Of a DNA stretch of 25,651 nucleotides, positions 7,050 to 13,934 are shown in pieces (the stretch's first letter is position 1; the number at the start of each line of letters is the position of its first letter). The DNA comes from an uncultured bacterium (lineage in GTDB: Bacteria > Actinomycetota > Coriobacteriia > Coriobacteriales > Coriobacteriaceae): NCBI GenBank assembly GCA_905215725.1, contig CAJMRD010000024.1:1-25651 (forward strand). The letters run 5' to 3'. Position numbers and translations under genes: made by a program. The notes beneath the pieces are model-generated. The model was given only the letters and a program-made list of their open reading frames with translations. It made no database searches and was not told where the DNA came from.

Positions 7050-8351
7050 ATGGACCAGGCGCAGACGAGTGACGACGCTCCCCTGCTCACGCACAGCACT
7101 CCCCAATCGGAGCAAACCACGCTCCTGGCTCAGCAAAAACCTCTCGTGACCATCGTGCATGCCTCCGTTGGCTCGGGCCACAAGGCCGCCGCAAATGCGA
7201 TAGCGCAGGCATTCGACCTCATCCGCGGCACCAATGGCATCCCCGAGGATATTGAGATTGAAGTGCTCGATATCCTTGATTTTGGACGTATTAAATTCGA
7301 CGGCAATAAGACCGCGGCTTCTTTTACGGGAGCCACGCGCCCCATTTACGACCTGACCTGGCGATATACGCTTACGGGACATCTTCTCTGGGGTGGCGGA
7401 ACGGCATGGTCGCGAATTATGTTCCCCGCCTTCAACGAATATCTTCGTAGCCGCAGGCCCATAGCCGTGGTTGCAACGCACATCACAGCAGCCAATGTTG
7501 CCGTGGGCGCCCGCGTAATTACGGGTATCGATTATCCGGTCATCTGCGTACCGACCGACTACGAAGTCGAGGGATGGTGGCCCCACAAGGACACCGATTT
7601 ATTCTGTGTTGCCAACGAATTTATGGCCGAAACGCTGCGTCCGCGCAAGGTGCTCGAGACAAAGATTCGCATTACCGGCATTCCTATTCGCGCCGGATTC
7701 GACACGGATTACGATCGCGAGGAAGAGCTAGCTAAGTTCAACCTCCCCACCGAGAAGACCGTCGTGCTGGTAATGGCCGGTGCCAGCTTGCCTCAACCGT
7801 ACGTTCGCTTTCGCGCAGAGATGGACCGCACCCTCCCCTTCCTACGCAGCTTCGAAGACATGCACTTTGTCTTTTTGCCGGGCAAAGACACCGAATATGC
7901 CACCCGCCTCAAAACGCTCTTCGACGCCATGAAGCTCGAAAACGTCACGGTGTTGGACTATGTCGACGACATGGCGGCCCTCATGCACGGGTGCGACCTG
8001 GCAATCCTCAAATCGGGCGGACTCACCGTCACCGAATGCCTGTGCGCACACCTGCCGATGATCCTGCTGGGCAAGTCCTATGGCCAGGAAAAGGCCAACA
8101 CCACCATGCTCACCGGCATGGGTGCCAGCATGCATGTCACCACCGCACGAGAGCTCATCGTGACGTTGCGTCATCTCCACGATCATCCCGAGTCGCTCAA
8201 GGCACTGCTCATCAACGGCGAAGTGCTGCGCCGACCCCACGCAGCCGAAGACATAGCCATCGCCACCATGGAGCTCGTAGGCAAGCCCCAAAAGCGCAAA
8301 CGAGCCTTCTGCCGCTTCTACTGGGGCGGCAAGCCAGCGCATATCCGCTAG
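7050..8351 (+). CDS. MGDG-synthase/UgtP-like diacylglycerol glycosyltransferase
   Basis: This is a predicted membrane-associated GT28-type (MurG-like) glycosyltransferase that would add sugar from a UDP-sugar to diacylglycerol, making glycolipids. The 433-aa protein starts with a polar 30-residue tail. Next comes the N-terminal MGDG-synthase domain with the acceptor loop HASVGSGHKAAANA at 37-50. The C-terminal donor-binding domain carries VLVMAGASLPQP, then LKSGGLTVTECL and LLGKSYGQEKAN, typical of the nucleotide-sugar site. ATG at 7050 follows AAGGGGAG by 6 nt. A TACAAT at 7007-7012 could be its -10 box, but I find no clear -35. It diverges from trxB and ends before the repeat-rich interval. 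Sugar and acceptor specificity cannot be read from sequence. Confidence 0.87.
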   Translation: MDQAQTSDDAPLLTHSTPQSEQTTLLAQQKPLVTIVHASVGSGHKAAANAIAQAFDLIRGTNGIPEDIEIEVLDILDFGRIKFDGNKTAASFTGATRPIYDLTWRYTLTGHLLWGGGTAWSRIMFPAFNEYLRSRRPIAVVATHITAANVAVGARVITGIDYPVICVPTDYEVEGWWPHKDTDLFCVANEFMAETLRPRKVLETKIRITGIPIRAGFDTDYDREEELAKFNLPTEKTVVLVMAGASLPQPYVRFRAEMDRTLPFLRSFEDMHFVFLPGKDTEYATRLKTLFDAMKLENVTVLDYVDDMAALMHGCDLAILKSGGLTVTECLCAHLPMILLGKSYGQEKANTTMLTGMGASMHVTTARELIVTLRHLHDHPESLKALLINGEVLRRPHAAEDIAIATMELVGKPQKRKRAFCRFYWGGKPAHIR

Positions 8352-8384
8352 CGTCTTTATGTCCGCTTACCTGCGGGAGGCCCC

Positions 8385-8420
8385 TATATATCATCCCATG
8401 CTCAAACATTCTCGCTTCGC
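8385..8420. repeat. Partial copy of the local palindromic repeat
   Basis: The 36 bp from TATATATCATCCCATGCTC to TTCTCGCTTCGC match the left half of the repeats at 8439-8541 and 8681-8784 (the latter read on the - strand), with about two differences. The right half is missing, so it cannot form the long hairpin. It looks like a decayed or half element. Confidence 0.8.
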
Positions 8421-8438
8421 AGGGGCGCATGAATCCCG

Positions 8439-8541
8439 CCCGTCCGGGGCTCACCCATATCATTCCATGCTCAAACATTCTCGCTTCGCTTCGCTCGCTG
8501 CGAAACTGCGCGTGGAACGATATGGGTGAGCCCCGGACGGG
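8439..8541. repeat. Palindromic repeat element, copy 1
   Basis: Arms of 29 nt (8439-8467 and 8513-8541) are complementary with one mismatch (a G-U pair in the - strand transcript). They enclose a 45-nt centre containing GCTCAAACATTCTCGC and GCGAAACTGCGCG. The centre plus the inner arm end TTCCA recurs in inverse orientation at 8705-8760. The outer arm is specific to this copy yet fully self-complementary. It lies in the interval between convergent genes and has no usable ribosome binding site or protein-like content. Confidence 0.9.
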
Positions 8542-8578
8542 AGTCTTCTTGCTTGAAAACAATAAAACATTCTTTCTC

Positions 8579-8640
8579 GCAAGCCGATCCGATAAAGAAG
8601 CTTTTCATTAATCGGACCGGCTTGCTATAAGATTTTTCTT
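8579..8640. terminator. Bidirectional intrinsic terminator between convergent genes
   Basis: GCAAGCCGATCCGAT (8579-8593) pairs with ATCGGACCGGCTTGC (8611-8625) over 15 bp with one mismatch. On the + strand a T-rich tract follows (GATTTTTCTTTTTC). On the - strand the sequence after the stem is also T-rich (GTTTTATTGTTTTC). It can stop transcription from both the glycosyltransferase gene and dut. Confidence 0.85.
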
Positions 8641-8680
8641 TTTCTGGAGAAACCGTTTCAGTTACTAGCACGTAAACGCA

Positions 8681-8784
8681 GCTCACCCGTAAGAGCCCGC
8701 TATATATCGTTCCACGCGCAGTTTCGCAGCGCAGCGAGAATGTTTGAGCATGGAATGATATATAGCGGGCTCTCACGGGTGAGC
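8681..8784. repeat. Palindromic repeat element, copy 2 (inverted relative to copy 1)
   Basis: GCTCACCCGT (8681-8690) pairs with ACGGGTGAGC (8775-8784). After a small bulge, the 22-nt arms 8693-8714 and 8751-8772 pair with one mismatch. The centre holds CGCGCAGTTTCGCAGCG and GCGAGAATGTTTGAGC, the reverse complement of the centre of copy 1, but one TCGCT-type repeat shorter. The outer arms differ in sequence from those of copy 1. It ends 34 nt from the dut stop. Confidence 0.9.
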
Positions 8785-8817
8785 GAACATCACGGCGTGT
8801 CGATTAGCAAAAAGCGA

Positions 8818-9261
8818 CTAAGCAACGCCGCTAGAACCGAAACCGCCGGCTCCTCGGTCGGTTTCGTCTAGTTCTTCTACTTCTACGAGGTTGACGGTGG
8901 GGACTTCTTGGATGACTAGTTGGGCTATGCGGTCGCCTTTGTTGATTTGGATGTTGTTCGTGGGGTCTAGGTTAATGAGGATGACTTTGAGTTCTCCTCG
9001 GTAGTGGGCGTCGATGAGGCCCGGCGTGTTGACTATAGACAAGCCCTGCTTGATGGCCAAGCCGCTGCGGGGCTGGACGAAGCCGGCGTAGCCATCGGGC
9101 AGAGCGATGGCCAGCCCAGTAGAGACCAGACGGCGTTCGAAGGGCTTCAGGACGCAGTCCTCGTTGGAGCGCAAATCCAAGCCAGCATCGGTGGGATGGG
9201 CGTATTTGGGAAGCTCAACGGTGGGGTCGAGACGCTTTATGTTGACGGTAATGTTGGACAT
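8818..9261 (-). CDS. dut: dUTP diphosphatase
   Basis: This trimeric cytosolic enzyme hydrolyses dUTP to dUMP and pyrophosphate, keeping uracil out of DNA and supplying dUMP for dTMP. All five dUTPase motifs are visible in 147 aa: DAGLDL (about 26-31), PRSGLA (64-69), GLIDAHYRGELKV (81-93), RIAQLVI and the C-terminal RGAGGFGSSG. The ATG at 9261 has AAGGTGA 6 nt upstream. It starts 4 nt after the nrdR stop and is clearly in one operon with it, joining a regulator of ribonucleotide reductase with a dUTP-clearing enzyme. Downstream lie the palindromic repeats. Confidence 0.97.
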   Translation of the reverse strand: MSNITVNIKRLDPTVELPKYAHPTDAGLDLRSNEDCVLKPFERRLVSTGLAIALPDGYAGFVQPRSGLAIKQGLSIVNTPGLIDAHYRGELKVILINLDPTNNIQINKGDRIAQLVIQEVPTVNLVEVEELDETDRGAGGFGSSGVA

Positions 9262-9265
9262 GGAA

Positions 9266-9709
9266 TCACCTTAGCTTGTCGAGCTCTTGCAGAAACTCAT
9301 CGACGTCTTTGAAATCACGGTAGACCGAGGCAAAACGGATGTACGCAACCTTGTCGATCTTGGCCAAGCGCTTGAGCACCATGTCACCCAACTCATGGGA
9401 CGTGACGGCCGTCAGCGTGCGAGAGCGCAGCTCGACCTCGATGTCATCGATAATCTCATTGAGCTTCTTAGTGTCGATATCGCGCTTGATGGTGGCTCGC
9501 ATCAAGCCGACGAGCAGCTTATTGCGATCGAACCGCTGCTTGGTTCCGTCTGACTTAATGACCTCGATAGGGTCTTCGCATCGCTCGAACGTTGTAAAGC
9601 GGTAGTTACACGAGCAACATTCGCGACGGCGCTTAATGGTGTTATTTGACTCCTGCATACGGGAATCAACGACGCGGGTATGTGCCTTGCCGCATTTGGG
9701 ACAGCGCAT
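9266..9709 (-). CDS. nrdR: Transcriptional repressor NrdR
   Basis: NrdR senses ATP/dATP and represses ribonucleotide reductase genes by binding NrdR boxes. The 147-aa protein has the N-terminal zinc ribbon (Cys3 and Cys6, then Cys31 and Cys34 within ECCSCNYRFTTFER) followed by an ATP-cone domain from about residue 46 (IEVIKSDGTKQRFDRNKL) to 135. Length and order are standard. Its SD, GAGGAGG, and its start codon lie within and beside a 12-bp inverted repeat that could pair in the mRNA (9704-9747). It is followed by dut and preceded by the LysM/YneA-like gene, as in mycobacterial nrdR-LysM-lexA order. Confidence 0.97.
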   Translation of the reverse strand: MRCPKCGKAHTRVVDSRMQESNNTIKRRRECCSCNYRFTTFERCEDPIEVIKSDGTKQRFDRNKLLVGLMRATIKRDIDTKKLNEIIDDIEVELRSRTLTAVTSHELGDMVLKRLAKIDKVAYIRFASVYRDFKDVDEFLQELDKLR

Positions 9710-9747
9710 GGTACCTCCTCTTAAACGATAACAAGGGTACCATGCGC
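9704..9747 (-). repeat. nrdR: 12-bp inverted repeat spanning the nrdR start codon
   Basis: GCGCATGGTACC (9704-9715) and GGTACCATGCGC (9736-9747) are perfect inverted repeats with a 20-nt spacer. In the nrdR transcript the downstream arm contains the ATG start, and the AGGAGG ribosome binding site falls in and beside the loop. The RNA hairpin would bury the start codon; the DNA dyad could also be a protein site. There is no T-run, so termination is unlikely. Confidence 0.8.
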
Positions 9748-9760
9748 AGCGCGATAATGA

Positions 9761-10210
9761 TTACGAACGAGCAGGAACCTTAAGATGCGCACCGGCGGCG
9801 AGCGAACCATGCTCCAGATGATTGACGCTACGGATCATGTCGGAAGTCTCTTGCGTGGAAAGGCCTTCGATTGGATATTCTTCGGCAAGCGACCAAAGAG
9901 AATCGCCAGGCTGAACGCGAATGGTCCCGTAGGTAATGTTGGAAACGGACTCGGCATACGCGGCGTGACGAGCGCTAAAGACCGACATAGCGAGGACAAA
10001 GAAGAGCGTAAGCGCAACGGCGACGGCGACAATCGTCGGAACCTTCAGGGCAACGCGGGCCGGCGCGACTACAGCCTGCTGATTGCGCGCAGGCTTTACG
10101 GTCAAAGGCTGAAAGCCGGAGCGGCCACCCTGAACAACCGTAAAAGTGGGTTCTGCAGGCGTCTCGAGCTTAAGGGCGAGGTTTCCCTGGACCATATTCG
10201 TTACGTTCAT
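9761..10210 (-). CDS. YneA/ChiZ-like LysM protein, probable SOS-induced division inhibitor
   Basis: This 149-aa single-pass membrane protein has about 56 cytoplasmic residues, a transmembrane helix at about 57-79, and an outer LysM domain at about 95-146 (YGTIRVQPGDSLWSLAEEY ... HLKVP) that would bind peptidoglycan. The architecture and position, divergent from lexA, match Bacillus YneA and mycobacterial Rv2719c (ChiZ), which block division during DNA damage. It reads from a TTGACA-16 bp-GATAAT promoter with LexA boxes in the spacer and at the start site, so SOS control is strongly indicated. I prefer ATG at 10210, 6 nt after AGGAG; an adjacent ATG at 10213 is only 3 nt away. A division-inhibitor role is inferred from context and architecture. 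Confidence 0.85.
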   Translation of the reverse strand: MNVTNMVQGNLALKLETPAEPTFTVVQGGRSGFQPLTVKPARNQQAVVAPARVALKVPTIVAVAVALTLFFVLAMSVFSARHAAYAESVSNITYGTIRVQPGDSLWSLAEEYPIEGLSTQETSDMIRSVNHLEHGSLAAGAHLKVPARS

Positions 10211-10280
10211 CATGTTCTCCTCTCGCGTGCTTTGCTGAGAACAGTTTTATCAAGCCGCGCGGACAAAAATGTCTAGCGCG

Positions 10281-10350
10281 AGAACGAATGTTCGGTTATT
10301 ATTATCTTCGAACAGTTGTTCCTGTCAAGCAAAATTCGAACATTTGTTTG
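10281..10350. promoter_or_regulatory. Divergent lexA/LysM control region with three LexA boxes
   Basis: Three SOS boxes resemble the Gram-positive consensus CGAAC-N4-GTTYC: AGAACGAATGTTCG (10281-10294), CGAACAGTTGTTCC (10309-10322) and CGAACATTTGTTTG (10337-10350). On the - strand, TTGACA (10328-10323) and GATAAT (10306-10301), spaced 16 bp, form a strong promoter for the LysM gene. The middle box sits in its spacer and the first near its start site. The third lies 24 bp before the lexA ATG, suited to autorepression. I could not place a convincing lexA promoter. Confidence 0.88.
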
Positions 10351-10373
10351 ACATGGGTAGAGAGGATGCCCTG

Positions 10374-11018
10374 ATGGCTCGCAAAATTACCAAGCGTCAG
10401 CAGCAAATTTACGACTTCATCAAGGAATATCAGCAGGAGAAGGGTTATCCGCCCAGCGTGCGCGAGATGGCTTCTGCCGTGGGCCTTTCCTCCCCCAGCA
10501 CCGTGCACGCCCATCTCTCTGCCCTGGAGGCGCGCGGGCTACTCAAGCGCGATGCCACCAAACCGCGCGCCCTGGAACTCTTTAACGAGGACGGTTCCTC
10601 TGTCTCAATTTCTAAATCTGACGAGCCCACCGCACCTCGCGGAACGGTCTCGCTACCGCTCGTTGGTCGCGTCGCGGCAGGGATTCCCATTCTGGCCGAG
10701 CAGAATATCGAAGACACGTTTACTATCCCGACCGAAATCGCCACTGATCAGGGTTCCTTTATCCTTGAGGTGCATGGGAGCTCAATGATCAATGTCGGCA
10801 TCTTCAATGGCGATTACATCATCGTCCGTGAACAAAAGAGTGCCATGAACGGCGAAATTGTCGTGGCCATGATTGATGGTTCAGCGACCGTCAAGACGTT
10901 CTACAAGGAGCAGGGGCGCGTGCGCTTGCAGCCCGAGAACGACACTATGGAGCCCATCTATGCGACGAACCCCGTTATTTTGGGTAAAGTTGTCGGTTTA
11001 ATGCGCCGGTTCTCGTAA
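10374..11018 (+). CDS. lexA: SOS repressor LexA
   Basis: LexA represses DNA-damage genes and cleaves itself when activated by RecA filaments. The 214-aa protein has the N-terminal winged helix (residues 1-65, with VREMASAVGLSSPSTVHAHL as recognition region), the Ala102-Gly103 cleavage bond in RVAAGIP, catalytic Ser137 in HGSSM and Lys174 in ATVKTF. All required residues are present. ATG at 10374 has AGAGGA about 8 nt upstream; the frame extends further upstream through the SOS boxes, which argues against an earlier start. Its stop overlaps the next start as TAATG, so the DUF1624 gene should be co-expressed and SOS-linked. Confidence 0.97.
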   Translation: MARKITKRQQQIYDFIKEYQQEKGYPPSVREMASAVGLSSPSTVHAHLSALEARGLLKRDATKPRALELFNEDGSSVSISKSDEPTAPRGTVSLPLVGRVAAGIPILAEQNIEDTFTIPTEIATDQGSFILEVHGSSMINVGIFNGDYIIVREQKSAMNGEIVVAMIDGSATVKTFYKEQGRVRLQPENDTMEPIYATNPVILGKVVGLMRRFS

Positions 11019-11722
11019 TGCAAAAACGCATCACCATCTTTGATACCGTCCGCGGGTTTACGATGATTTCTATGGCAGGTTTTCACGCTTGCTATGATCT
11101 CGCCTACCTGTACGGCTGGGATATGCCTTGGTTTACCCAGACTGTCTTTCAAGACGTCTGGCGCGCCAGCATCAGCTGGGTATTTTTGTTTATCGCGGGT
11201 TGGATGTGCACTCTTTCGCGCAACAATATCAAACGTGCCGCCAAATACGCCTTAGCAGCACTCGTTGTCTGGTTGGCAACAACACTTGTCTCATTCGACG
11301 ATTCGGTTAATTTTGGCATCATCTACTGCATGGCCGCATGCACCGGCATCGTGGCGTTGACCGATCCCGTCCTTAAGAAGATAACGGCGAGATGGGGCAT
11401 GCCCCTATGCCTTGTGTTGTTCGCCCTCACCTGGAGCATCCCCAAAACGATCTACCCTGTCCCCTACCTGGCGTGGCTGGGATTTCCGAGCCCTGGGTTT
11501 GTCTCAGGTGATTACTACCCCATCATCCCGTTTATCTTTATGTATCTTGCAGGATACTTCGCCGCACACATAGCGAAGAGTATCGATAAGACCGTCCCTA
11601 GCTGGGTCTACGCCAACCCCCTGCCGGCGCTCGCCAGCCTTGGACGTCACGCTCTCCCCTTTTATCTGCTGCATCAGCCCATCATTCTGGGCATTTTGGA
11701 GATCGTCTACTCGGTGCGATAA
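11018..11722 (+). CDS. DUF1624 / heparan-alpha-glucosaminide N-acetyltransferase-like membrane protein
   Basis: This 234-aa multi-pass membrane protein has the DUF1624 N-terminal signature RITIFDTVRGFTMISM, the histidine-bearing GFHACYDL helix, FLFIAGW, and a C-terminal LGRHALPFYLLHQPII helix like acyltransferase-3-type proteins. The family includes the catalytic region of lysosomal HGSNAT, which passes an acetyl group across the membrane to a sugar; bacterial members are mostly uncharacterised. Its ATG overlaps the lexA TAA by one base (TAATG), indicating translational coupling. Its 3' end overlaps the end of the convergent hflX gene by 16 bp. Substrate unknown. The link with lexA may be functional or just a read-through arrangement. 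Confidence 0.8.
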   Translation: MQKRITIFDTVRGFTMISMAGFHACYDLAYLYGWDMPWFTQTVFQDVWRASISWVFLFIAGWMCTLSRNNIKRAAKYALAALVVWLATTLVSFDDSVNFGIIYCMAACTGIVALTDPVLKKITARWGMPLCLVLFALTWSIPKTIYPVPYLAWLGFPSPGFVSGDYYPIIPFIFMYLAGYFAAHIAKSIDKTVPSWVYANPLPALASLGRHALPFYLLHQPIILGILEIVYSVR

Positions 11723-12996
11723 CGCTCGAGCCGCGGTGCAATACGAGCCGGCAGTTTCGCCACAATGCGAACGCCGTCCTCGAGATATTCCTCATGCAGA
11801 AGGGTTCCCTGCTCATGCACCAGCGTGATGAGAGCGCCCTCACGATACGGGATATCAGCGGAGAGCAACACATCGGTGGCAGCTGCCTCGCGAGCAATCC
11901 GGTCGACGAGATCGTCGAGCCCCTCGCCCGTTTGGGCCGAGAACAGAACGGCCTCCGGATAGCGACGACGGAAACTCAATCGATCGACGCTATCGAGAAG
12001 ATCGATTTTATTGAATACGGTAAGCGTTAAACGCTCTCCGGCGCCGATCTCATCAAGCACGCGGTCGACAGCCTCCAGCTGCCGCTCATAGTCCTCGTCA
12101 GACGCATCTACGACTTTGAGAATTAGATCGGCACCCAAAACCTCGGACAGCGTCGATTTAAAGGCATCGACCAGACCATGGGGCAGCTTTTGAATAAAGC
12201 CGACGGTATCGGTAATCGTCATGCCGCGACCGCCGGGCAGACGATACGAACGCGTCGTCGGGTCGAGCGTAGCAAACAGCTTGTCCTGCGAAAGTACCGT
12301 AGAGCCGGTCAGACGATTGAGCAACGTCGATTTACCGGCATTGGTATAACCGGCTAACGCGACGCGAAACGCCGGGGACTCAATGCGACTCTTGGATTGA
12401 ACATCGCGACGCTGTTCAACCTGCTTGAGCTCACGACGAAGCGCAGCGATCTTATTACGAATGAGGCGACGGTCGACCTCGAGCTGACTTTCGCCCTGAC
12501 CAAAACGTGAGCCGATGCCGCCGCGCGTCTGCTCCTTAGCGAGATGGCTCCACATGCCACGCAGGCGAGGCAACAAATATTGAAGCTGTGCCAGCTGTAC
12601 CTGCAGGCGTCCCTCACGCGTCTGAGCATGCAGGCCAAAGATATCCAGGATCAGTGCAGTACGATCGATAATCTTTACCGGCTCGCCCACGGCTTTCTCC
12701 AAATAGGATTGCTGCGAGGGGGTCAGGTCGTCGTCAAAAATAACGACATCGGCATCCATGCGATGCACCAGGCCGCACAGCTCTTCAACCTTACCGGAAC
12801 CGATAAACGATTTAGGATACGGCTTTACCAAACGCTGCGACAAGCGTGCCACGCACTGGGCACCAGCTGTGTGGGCAAGACGCTCCAGCTCATCAAGCGA
12901 GCGATCGAGCGGCCATGCATTGTCGCGCCACTCAACACCAACTAAAATGGCACTCTCGGGCTCGGGTGCCGTGGGAACAAGGGGGAAACGGGGCAT
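11707..12996 (-). CDS. hflX: Ribosome-associated GTPase HflX
   Basis: HflX is a GTPase that binds the 50S subunit and splits or rescues stalled ribosomes under stress. The 429-aa protein has the HflX N-terminal domain (FDDDLTPSQQSYLEKAV near 87-103), a helical region around 125-205, and then the G domain: G1 GYTNAGKS at 216-223, FATLDPTTR (G2), DTVGF from 263 (G3), NKID at 329-332 (G4) and SAQTGEG (G5). The ATG overlaps the miaA stop by one base (TAATG). The stop overlaps the tail of the DUF1624 gene by 16 bp with no terminator in between. It is the last gene of the - strand run. Confidence 0.96.
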   Translation of the reverse strand: MPRFPLVPTAPEPESAILVGVEWRDNAWPLDRSLDELERLAHTAGAQCVARLSQRLVKPYPKSFIGSGKVEELCGLVHRMDADVVIFDDDLTPSQQSYLEKAVGEPVKIIDRTALILDIFGLHAQTREGRLQVQLAQLQYLLPRLRGMWSHLAKEQTRGGIGSRFGQGESQLEVDRRLIRNKIAALRRELKQVEQRRDVQSKSRIESPAFRVALAGYTNAGKSTLLNRLTGSTVLSQDKLFATLDPTTRSYRLPGGRGMTITDTVGFIQKLPHGLVDAFKSTLSEVLGADLILKVVDASDEDYERQLEAVDRVLDEIGAGERLTLTVFNKIDLLDSVDRLSFRRRYPEAVLFSAQTGEGLDDLVDRIAREAAATDVLLSADIPYREGALITLVHEQGTLLHEEYLEDGVRIVAKLPARIAPRLERYRTE

Positions 12997-13934
12997 TAGG
13001 CAGCCTCAATACGATGCAGGATATCCTCAACGACCTCATCGACCGTAAACTCGTCCATATCGAACCACGCGATACGGTCATCGCGCTTAAACCACGAAAG
13101 CTGACGTTTGGCATAGCGACGCGAACGCATCTTAATGAGTTCGCGAGCCTCATCCATGCTTGTCACGCCATTGAAAGCATCGATGATCTCTTTATAGCCA
13201 ATTGCCTGCATCGAAGTCAGGGCATATCCCAGCCCCTGGTCCATAAGACCGCGAACCTCATCAACAAGACCCTGTTCAAACATCAGATCGACACGCAGGT
13301 TAATGCGCTCGTAGAGCACCTCACGATTACGCGTCAGACCAAACCATAGGGCATGATAATGCTCGCGCGGAACACTAAACTGACTTTTTTGCTTTGCATA
13401 GGAGATACCATCATCATGCATCTCGAGCGCACGAATCACACGGCGCACGTTATGGGGATGAATAACAGCAGCCGATTCTGGATCGCGCTCGGCAAGCAGA
13501 GCATGCAGTTCTTCCTCACCAATACGCTCGGCAAGCTCCTGATAGCCCGCACGGCGATCGTCCTCAAGTTCACCCGAGGGAAAGTCCATCTCATCAAGGG
13601 CGGCCTTGAGATACAGCCCCGTACCTCCGCAAAAAACCGGCAGGCAACCCGAACCAAGGAGACGTTCAACATGTGCGCGAGCGTCAGCCTGATAAAGCGC
13701 CGCAGAGTACGCCACACCCGGCTCTACAATGTCGACGAGACGCAGCGGCGCCGTACACTCATTGGGCGCCATCTTTGCGGTACCGATGTCCAAGCCGTGA
13801 TAGATTTGCATCGCATCACACGACAGCACTTCGGACGAAAGACGAGCGGCCAAACGGTCGGCAACATCACTCTTACCTACCGCCGTCGGACCAACGATCG
13901 CAACGGCGGAAAGACCTGCCCCGGGAGAAACCAT
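12996..13934 (-). CDS. miaA: tRNA dimethylallyltransferase
   Basis: MiaA transfers a dimethylallyl group to N6 of A37 in tRNAs reading UNN codons. Its product is the substrate of MiaB, encoded directly upstream. The 312-aa protein shows the P-loop GPTAVGKS, the DAMQIYHGLDIGTAK segment that binds tRNA and pyrophosphate, and the GGTGLYLKAAL motif, all normal. I chose ATG at 13934, which overlaps the miaB stop by one base (TAATG). The frame extends 13 codons further without independent evidence. Its own stop overlaps the hflX start in the same way, giving a tightly coupled miaB-miaA-hflX set. Confidence 0.95.
   Translation of the reverse strand: MVSPGAGLSAVAIVGPTAVGKSDVADRLAARLSSEVLSCDAMQIYHGLDIGTAKMAPNECTAPLRLVDIVEPGVAYSAALYQADARAHVERLLGSGCLPVFCGGTGLYLKAALDEMDFPSGELEDDRRAGYQELAERIGEEELHALLAERDPESAAVIHPHNVRRVIRALEMHDDGISYAKQKSQFSVPREHYHALWFGLTRNREVLYERINLRVDLMFEQGLVDEVRGLMDQGLGYALTSMQAIGYKEIIDAFNGVTSMDEARELIKMRSRRYAKRQLSWFKRDDRIAWFDMDEFTVDEVVEDILHRIEAA

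Noticed and set aside
8212..8776. Short open frames on both strands across the repeat interval
   Set aside because: Their predicted residues derive from the palindromic repeats (the same EARMFEHGMI-like piece appears twice) and no ribosome binding site or known domain supports them.
8385..8784. CRISPR array or insertion sequence
   Set aside because: The repeats are palindromic, inverted and unevenly spaced, with no regular spacers, cas genes or transposase frame.
10348..10353. Perfect TTGACA on the + strand before lexA
   Set aside because: A -10 box at 16-18 bp would fall on the lexA start codon, where no suitable hexamer exists, so it is not counted as the lexA promoter.
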